This document shows, piece by piece, positions 9,186 through 19,695 of a stretch of DNA of 64,000 nucleotides. The notes beneath the pieces are model-generated. The model made no database searches. It had not been told where the DNA came from and saw nothing but the letters and a program-made list of their open reading frames with translations. Origin of the DNA: Thiobacillus sp. Lineage in GTDB: Bacteria; Pseudomonadota; Gammaproteobacteria; Burkholderiales; Thiobacillaceae. The DNA is taken from positions 62,001 to 126,000 of the forward strand of contig NZ_JAUYRI010000013.1 of assembly GCF_030696885.1 (NCBI RefSeq), read 5' to 3'. The position numbers and the translations under genes are program-made. The stretch's first letter is position 1. Each line of letters opens with the position of its first letter.

Positions 9186-9995
9186 TTATCGAATGGTGTT
9201 GCCGATGCGTCCGAAATCGTCGAAGTTCATCCAGATGAAAAAGGCCTTGCCGACGATGTTCTGGTCCGGGACGAAGCCCCAGTAACGGCTGTCGTTGCTG
9301 GCGTCGCGGTTGTCGCCCATCGTGAAGTAATGGCCCGCCGGCACCTTGCAGGCAAAACCCTCACCTTCGGCATTGTATGAGCAGTTTTCACGGTAGGGGA
9401 AGTCCATCACCTGGGGCGGGTATACCGAGGGCTTGCCCGGCTCGGCCATCATGGTGTGGCCGACGCCATTGAGGTGTTCCTGGTAGACCATCGCGGTGAC
9501 ATAGCTGAGGCCGTTGCCGACGTAGCTGTAGGTGCCGGCATTGTCGAGCCGGACCGGCTGGCCGTTGACGCTGAGCTTCTTGTCGCGGTATTCGATCAGG
9601 TCGCCCGGCACGCCAATGACCCGCTTGATGTAGTCCAGCCCCGGGTCGGCCGGGTAGCGGAACACCATGACGTCGCCGCGCGCCGGGCTGTTCAGCTCGA
9701 CCACTTTCTTGTTGATGACCGGCAGGCGGATGCCGTAGGTGTACTTGTTGACCAGGATGAAGTCCCCGATCAGCAGCGTCGGCATCATCGAGCCTGACGG
9801 AATCTTGAACGGCTCGACCAGGAAGGAGCGCAGGCCGAACACGATCAGGATGACCGGGAAGAAGCTCTTGGCGTATTCGACCAGCAAGGGTTCGCGGACA
9901 TCCTTGTCGCGGAAGCGCCGGAACACCAGCACGTCGAGCAGCCAAATGCCGCCGGTGACGACCAGCGCAATGAAAAGGATGAGGGCAAAGTTCAT
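9186..9995 (-). CDS. lepB: Signal peptidase I
   Basis: LepB removes signal peptides from exported preproteins at the outer face of the inner membrane. The 269-residue protein has two N-terminal membrane segments (about residues 3-25 and 43-61). The catalytic serine S69 lies in PSGSMMPTL and the general-base lysine K124 in YIKRVIGVPGD. The late GDNRDASNDSRYWG box is also present. The frame runs on into lepA, but the ATG at 9995, just after the lepA stop, is the family start. It sits between lepA and DUF4845, the usual order. Confidence 0.97.
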   Translation of the reverse strand: MNFALILFIALVVTGGIWLLDVLVFRRFRDKDVREPLLVEYAKSFFPVILIVFGLRSFLVEPFKIPSGSMMPTLLIGDFILVNKYTYGIRLPVINKKVVELNSPARGDVMVFRYPADPGLDYIKRVIGVPGDLIEYRDKKLSVNGQPVRLDNAGTYSYVGNGLSYVTAMVYQEHLNGVGHTMMAEPGKPSVYPPQVMDFPYRENCSYNAEGEGFACKVPAGHYFTMGDNRDASNDSRYWGFVPDQNIVGKAFFIWMNFDDFGRIGNTIR

Positions 9996-9997
9996 GG

Positions 9998-11797
<1,800 letters not shown>

Positions 11798-11804
11798 AGC
11801 AAAA

Positions 11805-11824
11805 CGGGCACGCTTCCGTGCCCG
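11805..11824 (-). terminator. Hairpin with TTTT directly before lepA
   Basis: A perfect 8-base stem (cgggcacg with cgtgcccg, 4-base loop) is followed on the minus strand by TTTT at 11804-11801, just before the lepA GTG at 11797. It looks like an intrinsic terminator or attenuator between the glutaredoxin gene and lepA. It could separate the stress-regulated rpoE block from the lepA-lepB-rnc-era block. Confidence 0.6.
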
Positions 11825-11867
11825 GTCAGGGATTCGATAAGACCCCGAATTTTAACGGATTTTGCTG

Positions 11868-12122
11868 TCAGCTGGGTCCTGAATTCCGGTGCAGCCAATC
11901 GCGTAGCGCCGGCAGGTTGAGCTCGTGGCGGCAGATTTCGACGTCAGCGTCGAACAACAGCGGCACATCCCAGCCATAGCGGGCCTTGAGCGCCGGATCG
12001 GCATCCACATCCACCGCCTGCAGGCGATGGCCACCCGCCTCGGCCAACGGCCGCACCGCATCGGCCATGTCCTCGCACAGCGGGCAGCCCGCCCGGGTAT
12101 AGAACGTGAGGGTTCTACTCAC
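11868..12122 (-). CDS. Glutaredoxin-like protein
   Basis: This small 84-residue protein has a thioredoxin fold of the glutaredoxin / DUF836 type, with the redox motif CPLC (residues 13-16 in YTRAGCPLCEDM) and a conserved VPLLF segment that supplies the cis-proline. It probably reduces disulfides in the cytoplasm; the substrate is unknown. Its start overlaps the end of the mucD gene by 8 bases, so it is translated from the same message as the envelope-stress genes. Similar small glutaredoxins occur between mucD and lepA in related bacteria. Confidence 0.85.
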   Translation of the reverse strand: MSRTLTFYTRAGCPLCEDMADAVRPLAEAGGHRLQAVDVDADPALKARYGWDVPLLFDADVEICRHELNLPALRDWLHRNSGPS

Positions 12123-13518
12123 CCGAAATTTTCAGCGGGATATACAGCGAGCCCTCGCCACGCCGCACCAGGATGGCCGCACTCTTGCCCTTGGGCACCG
12201 CCGCGATGGCCTTGCGGAAGGTCTCGACCGTGGCAACCTTGCCATTGTTGACCGCCAGGATCACGTCGCCGACGCGGATGCCCGCGCGCGCAGCGTCGCC
12301 GGTCACCTCTTCCACCAGCAGGCCGTGATCGATCCTGAGCTCGCGCCGCTGTTCGGGCGTCAGTTCGGACAGCGCCAGCCCGCCGCGTGAATAGGTCTTG
12401 CCGGCCTTGCCGGCGACCTCCTCTTCGCCCGGCAACTCCTGCAGTTCCACCGTGACGGTCTGCATCTTGCCTTTGCGCCAGACCTGCAGCGGAATCTTCG
12501 TCCCGGGCTTGGTCACGCCGACCATGCGCGGCAGGTCGCCGGAATTCTCCACCGGGCGGCCGCCGAACTGGAGGATCACGTCGGAGGCCTGCAGACCGGC
12601 ACGCGCAGCCGGGCCGTCGGCCTGCACCTGCGACACCAGCGCACCGCGCGGGCGATCCAGCCCGAAGGACTCGGCCAGATCGGCCGTCACTTCCTGGATC
12701 ACCACGCCCAGCCAGCCGCGTGACACCTTGCCGCCGGCTTTCAGTTGCTCGACCACTTCCATCGCCACGTCGATCGGAATCGCGAACGAGACGCCCTGGT
12801 AGCCGCCGCTGCGGCTGTAGATCTGCGAATTGATGCCGACTACTTCGCCGCGCATGTTGAACAGCGGTCCGCCCGAGTTGCCGGGGTTGATCGGCACGTC
12901 GGTCTGGATATAGGGCACATAGCTTTCCGACGGCAGCGAGCGGCCCTTGGCTGAGACGATGCCGGCGGTGACCGAATTTTCGAAGCCGAACGGTGAACCG
13001 ATCGCCGCCACCGCCTCGCCGACGCGCAGTTTGGCGGGGTCGCCCAGTTTGACCCGGGGCAGATTGCTGGCGGTGATCTTGATCACGGCCACGTCGGTCC
13101 GGCTGTCGGCGCCGATCACCTTGGCGCTGAACGTGCGCTTGTCGATCAGCTTGACCTCGACCTCGTCGGCGCCGCGCACCACGTGGGCGTTGGTCAGGAT
13201 ATAACCGTCGTTGCTGACGATGAAGCCCGAGCCGGCGCCGCGCGCGGGGATTTCCTGCGCGGGTCCGCGCGCGCCGGGCGCACCGGGTATACCCGGGAAA
13301 AAGCGGCGGAAGAACTCCTGCATCTCTTCGTCATTGGGCACGGCAAACGGGAAATTCTCTGCGCCGCGCTTGACCAGCTTGGTGGTACTGATGTTGACCA
13401 CCGCCGGGCCATGCTGCTCGACCAGGTCGGCCACATCCATCACCTCACGGGCCGACGCCGGCGCCGACAGCGCAAACACCAGCACGGTCGTAGCCAAAGC
13501 TGTTCTCATCATGATCAT
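12115..13518 (-). CDS. mucD: Periplasmic serine endoprotease, DegQ/MucD (HtrA) family
   Basis: This HtrA-type protease degrades misfolded periplasmic proteins. Counting from the ATG at 13518, residues 1-23 form a signal peptide ending in ASA. The catalytic triad is H112 (ILTNAHVV), D142 (SRTDVAVIKI) and S215 (NPGNSGGP). Two PDZ domains follow (about 270-360 and 380-460). Three ATGs are clustered (13518, 13512, 13509) behind AGGAAAGG; the later ones have better spacing, so the true start may be 2-3 codons in. It lies at the end of the rpoE-rseABC block, the MucD position. The open frame further upstream overlaps rseC and is not coding. Confidence 0.95.
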   Translation of the reverse strand: MIMMRTALATTVLVFALSAPASAREVMDVADLVEQHGPAVVNISTTKLVKRGAENFPFAVPNDEEMQEFFRRFFPGIPGAPGARGPAQEIPARGAGSGFIVSNDGYILTNAHVVRGADEVEVKLIDKRTFSAKVIGADSRTDVAVIKITASNLPRVKLGDPAKLRVGEAVAAIGSPFGFENSVTAGIVSAKGRSLPSESYVPYIQTDVPINPGNSGGPLFNMRGEVVGINSQIYSRSGGYQGVSFAIPIDVAMEVVEQLKAGGKVSRGWLGVVIQEVTADLAESFGLDRPRGALVSQVQADGPAARAGLQASDVILQFGGRPVENSGDLPRMVGVTKPGTKIPLQVWRKGKMQTVTVELQELPGEEEVAGKAGKTYSRGGLALSELTPEQRRELRIDHGLLVEEVTGDAARAGIRVGDVILAVNNGKVATVETFRKAIAAVPKGKSAAILVRRGEGSLYIPLKISGE

Positions 13519-13949
13519 CCTTTCCTCATGTGAATCGTGTTGTCGTTTTCGCGCCGCAGCACCACCGGCCGCGCCGCACGTCCGCCCCGGGCGATGAGCC
13601 AGGCCACCGCGCCGCCGATCAGCAGACCGCCGAGCGCCGCGGCGTCGCCGGGCACAAGGGCCTGCGCCAGCAAGGCGCCCGCAAGCATCAGGCCCAGCGG
13701 CAGGCCATAGGCACGCGCGGCACTCCGGAGCACACTGCCGCGCGCGATGCCGATCACGACGCGGTCGCCCGGGGACAGGGACAGGTCGCAATCGACCAGA
13801 AACTGACGGGGTTTGCGCTGGAACAGTTCGGCGATGCGGCGCGAGGCGCATCCATGGCCGCCGCAAGTGCCGCAGCCCGAGGGCTCGACCGCACGCACCC
13901 AGATGCCGTCGGCGGCACTTCTGACGACTTCGGCGGTTTGTTCCAGCAT
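13515..13949 (-). CDS. rseC: RseC/MucC family positive regulator of sigma E
   Basis: RseC-type proteins are small inner-membrane proteins encoded with rpoE; some RseC homologues also affect redox control of SoxR. The 144-residue protein has a cysteine-rich N-terminal segment (CGTCGGHGC near residues 26-34), then a polar region with LSPGDRVVIGI, then two membrane helices (about 81-100 and 102-120). The cysteine cluster could carry a metal or Fe-S site; that is inference from the family. It lies between rseB and mucD and touches the mucD start. Confidence 0.88.
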   Translation of the reverse strand: MLEQTAEVVRSAADGIWVRAVEPSGCGTCGGHGCASRRIAELFQRKPRQFLVDCDLSLSPGDRVVIGIARGSVLRSAARAYGLPLGLMLAGALLAQALVPGDAAALGGLLIGGAVAWLIARGGRAARPVVLRRENDNTIHMRKG

Positions 13950-13960
13950 GGATGGACTGC

Positions 13961-14920
13961 CTATTTCTGCTTCACCGAGTTGCCGGCCTCGATCAGGGCC
14001 ATGCTCGGCACTTCGCCCAGAGTGGTTACGGTATAACCATCGACCTCACGCGCATAGACGCCGATCACCCCTTCGGCCGACAGCCCCTGCAAGCGTTGCG
14101 CTTGGGGGTCGATCGGTTCGATGAACATCGACAGCACGCTCAGGCCATCGGTAAAGACCAGATGGGTTACCGGGGCAGCCTTGCCCGGCAGCGAACGCTT
14201 CGCTTCCTGCACCCGTGCATAACCCGGCGGTGGCGTCACGTTCCAGGTGCTTTCGGCCGCCTGGTCGAGGCTGGCCTTCTGGATCAGCTTGCCCTTCAGG
14301 TCATTGCGGAAGAGCTGGACATCGGGGACCTTGCCGATCTGGATTTCGGAAAAGACATACATCGACACCACGGTGCCGCTCTCGTTGACCATCCGTGACT
14401 TGAGCGGCAGGCCGGTCCGTTTGTCCAACCACAGGTTGTAGGCATGGCGGTAGCCGTCGCGCGGCTGCAGCGTTACCACCTGGCACAGCCGTCCCGCCAC
14501 GCGCTCGGTACCACCGAGCCGGGCGTCGTAATGATCGAGCAGGCTGGCCGGTTGCGCGGGCAGCAGGGCCGGGAAGAAGCGGCGCAGCGTATTGCGTTCC
14601 AGCCGCACGTTCTTGCCGTCCGGCAGATGGCAGTACACGTCGTTGTTGACGCGCAGGAACTGGCGCGGTGCGCCGTCCAGCACCTCGACCTTTTCCAGTT
14701 CGCCGTTGGCATCGGTACGGTGCATGACCCGCAACACCTCGACATGCTCGCCGTGGTGATAGACATATACGCCACTGTAGTTCTGCTGTTTGGCGGCGGC
14801 GACGGCCCGGTTGAGCCATTCAAGCGCGGCCGTATCGGCACGCGCCACGCCTGAGGCCAGCATCAGCCCGGCAAATCCGAACGCCCACCGCCCCATCCAG
14901 CCGCCCGACAGCGCCTGCAT
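13961..14920 (-). CDS. rseB: Sigma-E regulatory protein RseB/MucB
   Basis: RseB is a periplasmic protein that binds the anti-sigma factor RseA and protects it from DegS, releasing it when it senses mislocalised lipoproteins or LPS. The 319-residue protein has an N-terminal signal peptide ending near GVARA (residue 28). The LolA-like N-terminal domain carries NYSGVYVYHHGEH and RQFLRVNNDV. The smaller C-terminal domain includes THLVFTDGLSVLSMFIE. Its ATG overlaps the rseA stop (TGATG), so the anti-sigma factor and its guard are translationally coupled. Confidence 0.93.
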   Translation of the reverse strand: MQALSGGWMGRWAFGFAGLMLASGVARADTAALEWLNRAVAAAKQQNYSGVYVYHHGEHVEVLRVMHRTDANGELEKVEVLDGAPRQFLRVNNDVYCHLPDGKNVRLERNTLRRFFPALLPAQPASLLDHYDARLGGTERVAGRLCQVVTLQPRDGYRHAYNLWLDKRTGLPLKSRMVNESGTVVSMYVFSEIQIGKVPDVQLFRNDLKGKLIQKASLDQAAESTWNVTPPPGYARVQEAKRSLPGKAAPVTHLVFTDGLSVLSMFIEPIDPQAQRLQGLSAEGVIGVYAREVDGYTVTTLGEVPSMALIEAGNSVKQK

Positions 14921-15459
14921 CAGCGGGGCTCCGCGGAAACCGCCATCACACGCTGGTAGGGCGACGCCACCGCCATCGGGGCGAATTCCTGGTGCACCAC
15001 CATATAGGCCGCATAGCGGGCGTCGTCGCGCGCTTCATCCGCCGCCAGCACCGCCGGCTGGAAGCCCGGCGCCACCGCCAGCGGCGCGGTGACCGGTGCC
15101 TCCGACATCAGGCCGGTCAGGGAAACCATGCCCCATACCGCCAGCGAGGCAAACGAGGCCACGGCCACGCGCTGTGGCCACACGCTGCGACGCGGCGCGA
15201 GCACGGTCGGTTCGTCCGCCAGCTGTGCCGAGAAGCGTGACATGAAGTCATCCTGCAGCGGCGCCACACCGCGCATCAGGTCGCCGACCAGATGGTAGTC
15301 TGACCAGGTCTGGCGCAGACTGCTGTCCTGCTTCAGGGCCGCCATGCAGGCTTCGGTCTCGGTTTGTGTCGTCTCGCCGTCGAGCGCAGCAGACAACATC
15401 TGCAGACCGTCGTCAGGTTGAACCGGGGAATGGGGGTCGGGTTTGCGAAGCGCTGACAT
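14920..15459 (-). CDS. rseA: Anti-sigma E factor RseA
   Basis: RseA holds sigma E inactive at the inner membrane; regulated proteolysis of RseA turns on the envelope stress response. The 179-residue protein has the cytoplasmic anti-sigma N-terminal domain with LSAALDGE near residue 23 and [12 protein letters not shown], which matches the family's WxxYHLIGDxLR-type segment. One membrane helix (about residues 100-117) and a periplasmic tail follow. The ATG at 15459 has AGGTGG at good distance and lies 2 bases beyond the rpoE stop. An in-frame GTG nine bases upstream is possible but worse placed. Confidence 0.92.
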   Translation of the reverse strand: MSALRKPDPHSPVQPDDGLQMLSAALDGETTQTETEACMAALKQDSSLRQTWSDYHLVGDLMRGVAPLQDDFMSRFSAQLADEPTVLAPRRSVWPQRVAVASFASLAVWGMVSLTGLMSEAPVTAPLAVAPGFQPAVLAADEARDDARYAAYMVVHQEFAPMAVASPYQRVMAVSAEPR

Positions 15460-15461
15460 GA

Positions 15462-16058
15462 TTACCACCTTTTATCCAGACTGGTGCCCAGCATCGGGCG
15501 AATTTTTTCCGCAATGGCCTCGCGCGCACGAAAAATCCGCGAGCGCACGGTACCGATCGGACATTCCATCATCTGCGCGATTTCTTCGTAGCTCATGCCT
15601 TCGATTTCGCGCAGCGTGATGGCTGTCCGTAACTCCTCGGGCAGCGCGTCGACCGCCTCGTTGACTGCTTTGGCGATCTGCTTGCTCTGGAGTTCCGCTT
15701 CCGGCGTCGCGATATCGCGCAGCAGGTCGCCTTCTTCATAATTCTCCGCGTCTTCCGCCTGCACGTCGCTCGACACTGGCTGGCGCTTGTGCGCCACCAG
15801 ATAGTTCTTCGCTGTGTTGACGGCAATTCGATACAGCCAGGTGTAGAACGCACTCTCGCCACGAAAGCCGGGCAACGCACGATAGGCCTTGATGAACGCT
15901 TCCTGCGTAATGTCTTCCACCTCCGCCGCATCGCGCACCATGCGCGACAGCAGCCGCCCGAGCTTGCGGTGATATTTGATCACCAACAGCTCGAACGCAC
16001 GTTTGTCGCCCTGTTGGGCGCGTTCGACCAATACCTGATCCAGTTCGCGGTCCGACAT
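15462..16058 (-). CDS. rpoE: RNA polymerase sigma factor RpoE (sigma 24)
   Basis: This ECF sigma factor directs envelope-stress genes. The 198-residue protein (start [18 protein letters not shown], with GGGAG ahead of the ATG at 16058) has region 2 ([19 protein letters not shown] to [15 protein letters not shown]) and region 4 ([19 protein letters not shown] to [13 protein letters not shown]). The frame is open 16 codons further upstream, but that adds no conserved sequence. A sigma-E-like promoter lies 60-86 bases upstream, consistent with autoregulation. It heads the rseA-rseB-rseC-mucD run and is divergent from nadB. Confidence 0.96.
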   Translation of the reverse strand: MSDRELDQVLVERAQQGDKRAFELLVIKYHRKLGRLLSRMVRDAAEVEDITQEAFIKAYRALPGFRGESAFYTWLYRIAVNTAKNYLVAHKRQPVSSDVQAEDAENYEEGDLLRDIATPEAELQSKQIAKAVNEAVDALPEELRTAITLREIEGMSYEEIAQMMECPIGTVRSRIFRAREAIAEKIRPMLGTSLDKRW

Positions 16059-16117
16059 AACTCCCTGCAGCTTCTTATTGATTGTCGAAAGTATACGTGA
16101 CCGCAACTTCCTGGCTA

Positions 16118-16144
16118 TGGGAGCCAGCCCCGGACAAAAAGTTC
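16118..16144 (-). promoter_or_regulatory. Putative sigma-E promoter of rpoE
   Basis: On the minus strand GAACTT (16144-16139) is separated by 16 bases from TCCCA (16122-16118). This resembles the sigma-E consensus GGAACTT-N16-TCTGA, with a strong -35 and a partial -10. It points at rpoE, whose start is 60 bases downstream, as expected for an autoregulated rpoE operon. Confidence 0.5.
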
Positions 16145-16204
16145 ACCCGGGGGCGGCCCCGGATGAGCGCACTATATTCGGGCCTGCTATTATCGCCGGC
16201 GACC

Positions 16205-17830
16205 ATGCACAGACACGACGTCCTCATCCTCGGCAGCGGCCTCGCCGCGCTGACCACCGCGCTCAGGCTTGCCGACCAGCGCCGCGTCGCCATCGTCACC
16301 AAGCGCGAGATGACCGATGGCGCCAGCGACTGGGCGCAGGGCGGCATCGCGGCGGCGGTCGACAGCGGCGATTCGATCGAGGCCCACGTCCACGACACCC
16401 TGGTTGCCGGCGCCGGCCTGTGCGACGAGGCCGTCACCCGCCTGGTGGCCAGCCGCGCGAGCGAGATGATCGCCTGGCTGACCGCCAGCGGCGTCACTTT
16501 CACCCCCGATCCTCAGGCGCCCGGCGGCCTGCATCTGGCGCGCGAAGGCGGGCATTCCCGCCGCCGGGTGGTGCACGCGGCCGATGCCACCGGCCATGCG
16601 GTGCAGACCAGCCTGCTCGACCGGGTGCGCGCCCACCCCAATATCGACACCTTCGAGCAGCACGTCGCCATCGACCTCATTACCGGCAAGCGCGCCGGCG
16701 GCAAGGCACGGCAGATTCACGGCGCCTATGCGTTGAACAAGGGCAGCGGCGAGGTCGAGACCTTCGCCGCCGGCCACACCGTGCTCGCCACCGGCGGCGC
16801 CGGCAAGGTCTACCTCTACACCACCAACCCGGACACCTCAACCGGCGACGGCATCGCGATGGCGTGGCGCGCCGGCTGCCGCGTGGCCAACCTGGAGTTC
16901 GTGCAGTTCCACCCGACCTGCCTGTACCACCCGCACGCCAAGTCCTTCCTGATCAGCGAAGCGGTGCGCGGCGAAGGCGGCCACCTGCTGCTGCCCGACG
17001 GCAGCCGCTTCATGCAATACCACGACCCGCGCGCCGAACTCGCGCCGCGCGACGTGGTAGCGCGTGCGATCGACTTCGAAATGAAAAAGCGCGGTATCGA
17101 CTGCGTCTATCTCGACATCAGCCACAAGCCGGCCGACTTCATTCGCGAGCATTTCCCGACCATCCACCGCCGCTGCCTCGAGCTGGGCATCGACATCACC
17201 ACGCAGCCGATTCCGGTGGTGCCGGCCGCGCACTACACCTGCGGCGGCGTGGTCACCGATCTGAACGCACGCACCGACCTGTGCAACCTGCATGCGGTGG
17301 GCGAGGTCACGTTTACCGGCCTGCACGGTGCCAACCGGCTGGCGTCGAACTCGCTGCTCGAATGCCTGGTGTTCGGCCACGCTGCCGCCGCCGACATCCT
17401 CGCCACCCCGCCTGCGCCGTCGCTCGATCTGCCGGACTGGGACGCCTCGCGCGTCACCGATCCGGATGAGGAAGTGGTGATCTCGCACAACTGGGACGAG
17501 CTGCGCCGCTTCATGTGGGACTACGTCGGCATCGTGCGCACCAACAAGCGGCTGACCCGGGCGGCGCACCGCATCCGTCTGCTGCGCGCCGAAATCGACG
17601 AGTTCTACCGCCATTTTCGCGTCAGCAACGACCTGATCGAGCTGCGCAACCTGGTGCTCAGCGCCGACCTGATCATCCGCAGCGCGCAGTTGCGGCAGGA
17701 AAGCCGTGGACTGCACTACAGCCGCGACTACCCCGACACGCTGCCGATCGCCGGCAACACCGTGCTCAACCCGCACCCGGGGCTGTTGTGTCCGAGCGTG
17801 TGTGGCGCGCCCAGCGAAGCGACACCCTGA
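16205..17830 (+). CDS. nadB: L-aspartate oxidase
   Basis: NadB oxidises L-aspartate to iminoaspartate, the first step of de novo NAD synthesis. The 541-residue flavoprotein begins with the FAD-binding dinucleotide fold [13 protein letters not shown], has [12 protein letters not shown] near residue 40, the active-site region HTCGG-like ([16 protein letters not shown]) and the [15 protein letters not shown] motif. The frame is open 41 codons upstream, but the ATG at 16205 is the family start. The last ~20 residues overlap the 3' end of ygfX on the opposite strand by 65 bases and may be a slightly extended tail. Confidence 0.95.
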   Translation: MHRHDVLILGSGLAALTTALRLADQRRVAIVTKREMTDGASDWAQGGIAAAVDSGDSIEAHVHDTLVAGAGLCDEAVTRLVASRASEMIAWLTASGVTFTPDPQAPGGLHLAREGGHSRRRVVHAADATGHAVQTSLLDRVRAHPNIDTFEQHVAIDLITGKRAGGKARQIHGAYALNKGSGEVETFAAGHTVLATGGAGKVYLYTTNPDTSTGDGIAMAWRAGCRVANLEFVQFHPTCLYHPHAKSFLISEAVRGEGGHLLLPDGSRFMQYHDPRAELAPRDVVARAIDFEMKKRGIDCVYLDISHKPADFIREHFPTIHRRCLELGIDITTQPIPVVPAAHYTCGGVVTDLNARTDLCNLHAVGEVTFTGLHGANRLASNSLLECLVFGHAAAADILATPPAPSLDLPDWDASRVTDPDEEVVISHNWDELRRFMWDYVGIVRTNKRLTRAAHRIRLLRAEIDEFYRHFRVSNDLIELRNLVLSADLIIRSAQLRQESRGLHYSRDYPDTLPIAGNTVLNPHPGLLCPSVCGAPSEATP

Positions 17831-18197
17831 GGCGCCGCAGGTCGTCGGCCGGCGCGCTGTCCGGCAGCAGGGTGCGCGTCCGCACCGCGCCGTCGTCGTC
17901 CCGATAACGCAGGACGATCAGCGCCGGTGACACAAAACTGTCGCCCAGCACCGCCATCGCCCGCCATTCGCCTGCCGCGTCCTGACATTGCAGTTCGCCG
18001 TCCGCGCCGATCCGCAGGCGGATGACGGGTGCGGCACGGCGTGCCGAGCCCACCGCCAGCCCAATTACCCCCGCGCCCAGCGCCAGTTGCCAGCCTGCCG
18101 GCAGCGCCGCCAGGCCCACGGCCAAGAGCGCAAGCGCGGCCATACCCGTCTGCAACCACCCCAGTCGCCGTGAGGGTTTGAGCTCAATCTCGCGCAT
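17766..18197 (-). CDS. ygfX: YgfX/CptA-like inner-membrane protein
   Basis: This 143-residue protein begins [12 protein letters not shown] and has two adjacent membrane helices (about residues 18-54) followed by a soluble C-terminal domain with [11 protein letters not shown]. This pattern fits the YgfX family. In E. coli YgfX (CptA) lies beside SdhE (CptB) and was reported as a toxin acting on FtsZ and MreB. Here ygfX is divergent from ygfZ, as in enterics, but no sdhE is present next to it. Its 3' end overlaps nadB by 65 bases. Toxin activity is not implied by sequence; the family assignment is fair but not certain. Confidence 0.7.
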   Translation of the reverse strand: MREIELKPSRRLGWLQTGMAALALLAVGLAALPAGWQLALGAGVIGLAVGSARRAAPVIRLRIGADGELQCQDAAGEWRAMAVLGDSFVSPALIVLRYRDDDGAVRTRTLLPDSAPADDLRRLRVSLRWARHTRSDTTAPGAG

Positions 18198-18248
18198 CAG
18201 CGTGTACACTTTTGGGCTTCATCGCAGCCTCTCTAACTGGACCGTATC

Positions 18249-19277
18249 GTGATCGAATCCTGGAAAACCTTTCTGCAATCGCAAGGCGCGGTCATCGACC
18301 ACGCCACCGTGCTGAATTATGGCGACGCGGCCGCCGAACGCGCCGCCGCGGCCAGCGGCACTATTGTCGCGGATCTGTCGCAACTTGGCGTCATCGCGTT
18401 TCGCGGCGAGGAAGCCGCCACCTTCCTGCAGGGCCAGCTGACCAACGACGTGCGCAGCCTGCACGCCGATGCCGCGCAGTGGAACGGCTACTGCAGCCCC
18501 AAGGGGCGTCTGCTCGGCAACTTCCTGCTGTGGCGTCAGGGTGAGGACTATTGCCTGCAGTTGTCGGGCGACATCCTGCCCAGCGTGCTGAAGCGCCTGT
18601 CCATGTTCATCCTGCGCGCCAAGGTGCAGGGCCGCGACGCCAGCGACGAAAGCGTGCGTCTGGTGGTGGCCGGCAAGCAGGCGTTGGCAGCGGTCAGCGA
18701 CGCGATGGGCGTGATGCCGGACGCAGCGATGCGCTCAGCCGCTGGCGAAGCCGGCCAGGTCATCCGCGTCGGTGACGACAAGTTCGTGCTGGCGATCGTC
18801 CCCGAGCGCGCCGCTGCGGTGTGGCAGACGCTGCGGCAGACGGCCACCCCGGTCGGCGCCCCGGTGTGGGACTGGCTCAGGCTCAACGCCGGCATTCCGA
18901 TGATCGTCGCCGCCACCCAGGAGCAGTTCGTGCCGCAGATGGTCAACCTCGAAGTCATCGGCGGCGTCAGCTTCCAGAAGGGCTGCTACCCTGGCCAGGA
19001 AATCGTCGCGCGCAGCCAGTACCTGGGCAAGCTCAAGCGGCGCATGTTCCTCGCACACGTGGATGCCGAGGCCGCGCCGGGCGACAGTCTGTACAGCGCC
19101 GACATCGAAGGCCAGGCCACCGGCACCGTGGTCAACGCTGCGCCGGCGCCGGCCGGCGGCTTTGACGTGCTGGCGGTGGCGCAGGTCGAGAGCGCGAAGT
19201 CGCATACCCTGCACCTGAAAACCGCCGACGGCGCCGCGCTGCAGCTGAAGCCTCTGCCCTACGCGCTGCCCGAATAG
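18249..19277 (+). CDS. ygfZ: Folate-binding protein YgfZ
   Basis: YgfZ is a folate-dependent protein of the GcvT/DMGDH fold that supports repair or assembly of certain Fe-S enzymes such as MiaB. The 342-residue protein carries the family signature KGCYPGQE with the essential cysteine C246, and the N-terminal ADLSQLGVIAFRGEEAATFLQGQLTNDV. The start at 18249 (GTG) gives the standard length. The DUF4936 gene begins immediately at the stop, so both are probably one transcript ending at the 19575-19608 terminator. Confidence 0.95.
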   Translation: MIESWKTFLQSQGAVIDHATVLNYGDAAAERAAAASGTIVADLSQLGVIAFRGEEAATFLQGQLTNDVRSLHADAAQWNGYCSPKGRLLGNFLLWRQGEDYCLQLSGDILPSVLKRLSMFILRAKVQGRDASDESVRLVVAGKQALAAVSDAMGVMPDAAMRSAAGEAGQVIRVGDDKFVLAIVPERAAAVWQTLRQTATPVGAPVWDWLRLNAGIPMIVAATQEQFVPQMVNLEVIGGVSFQKGCYPGQEIVARSQYLGKLKRRMFLAHVDAEAAPGDSLYSADIEGQATGTVVNAAPAPAGGFDVLAVAQVESAKSHTLHLKTADGAALQLKPLPYALPE

Positions 19278-19565
19278 GTGACGTCGGCCTACGTCTACTA
19301 CCGCATTGACCCAGCGCAGACCATGCTGGCCGCCGCGCGGATCGATGCGCTGCTGGCCGTGATGGCGGCGCACTGCAACGCGCCCCCGCGGCGGCTGCAG
19401 CGCTGCGACGACGCGTCGACCTGGATGGAAGTGTATGAAGGCATTGCCGACAGGGCGGCGTTTGCCGCGGCCCTAGATGCCGCGGCGGCAGCGCAGGACT
19501 GCGCGGCTTTCATTCAGGGCGAGCGTCGCCTGGAGTGTTTTGCCGCAGCCGCTTCCACGCCATGA
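19278..19565 (+). CDS. DUF4936 family protein
   Basis: This 95-residue protein of unknown function has the DUF4936 features: an N-terminal YVYYRIDP strand, central TWMEVYEGI, and an alanine-rich C-terminal helix with ECFA. The GTG start follows the ygfZ stop with no gap, implying translational coupling. DUF4936 genes commonly sit beside ygfZ in betaproteobacteria. The fold looks like a small ferredoxin-like alpha/beta domain; no catalytic motif is visible. A strong terminator follows after 9 bases. Confidence 0.8.
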   Translation: MTSAYVYYRIDPAQTMLAAARIDALLAVMAAHCNAPPRRLQRCDDASTWMEVYEGIADRAAFAAALDAAAAAQDCAAFIQGERRLECFAAAASTP

Positions 19566-19574
19566 CATTCCAGC

Positions 19575-19608
19575 CATGAAAAAGCCGGGGGAGTCCGGCT
19601 TTTTCATG
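19575..19608 (+). terminator. Rho-independent terminator after ygfZ-DUF4936
   Basis: A perfect 14-base stem (catgaaaaagccgg with ccggctttttcatg) has a 6-base loop; the right arm holds the T run. It follows the DUF4936 stop by 9 bases and ends the ygfZ transcript. Confidence 0.92.
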
Positions 19609-19640
19609 CCCACCCTGCCTGTTTCCGGATCATGACCCGC

Positions 19641-19669
19641 TTGGTTTTCAGGCGCGGGCGTCCTATAAA
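19641..19669 (+). promoter_or_regulatory. Sigma-70-like promoter of the DsrC-like gene
   Basis: TTGGTT (19641-19646), a 17-base spacer and TATAAA (19664-19669) fit a vegetative promoter, with good -10 and fair -35. It lies between the upstream terminator and the DsrC-like start at 19696, so this gene is an independent unit. Confidence 0.55.
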
Positions 19670-19695
19670 AAAAGCCCTTCACGCTGGAGACTGCC

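Noticed and set aside
16082-16204. Longer NadB starting at 16082
   Set aside because: The 41 additional residues are unlike the family and overlap the rpoE promoter region; the ATG at 16205 begins directly with the FAD-binding fold.
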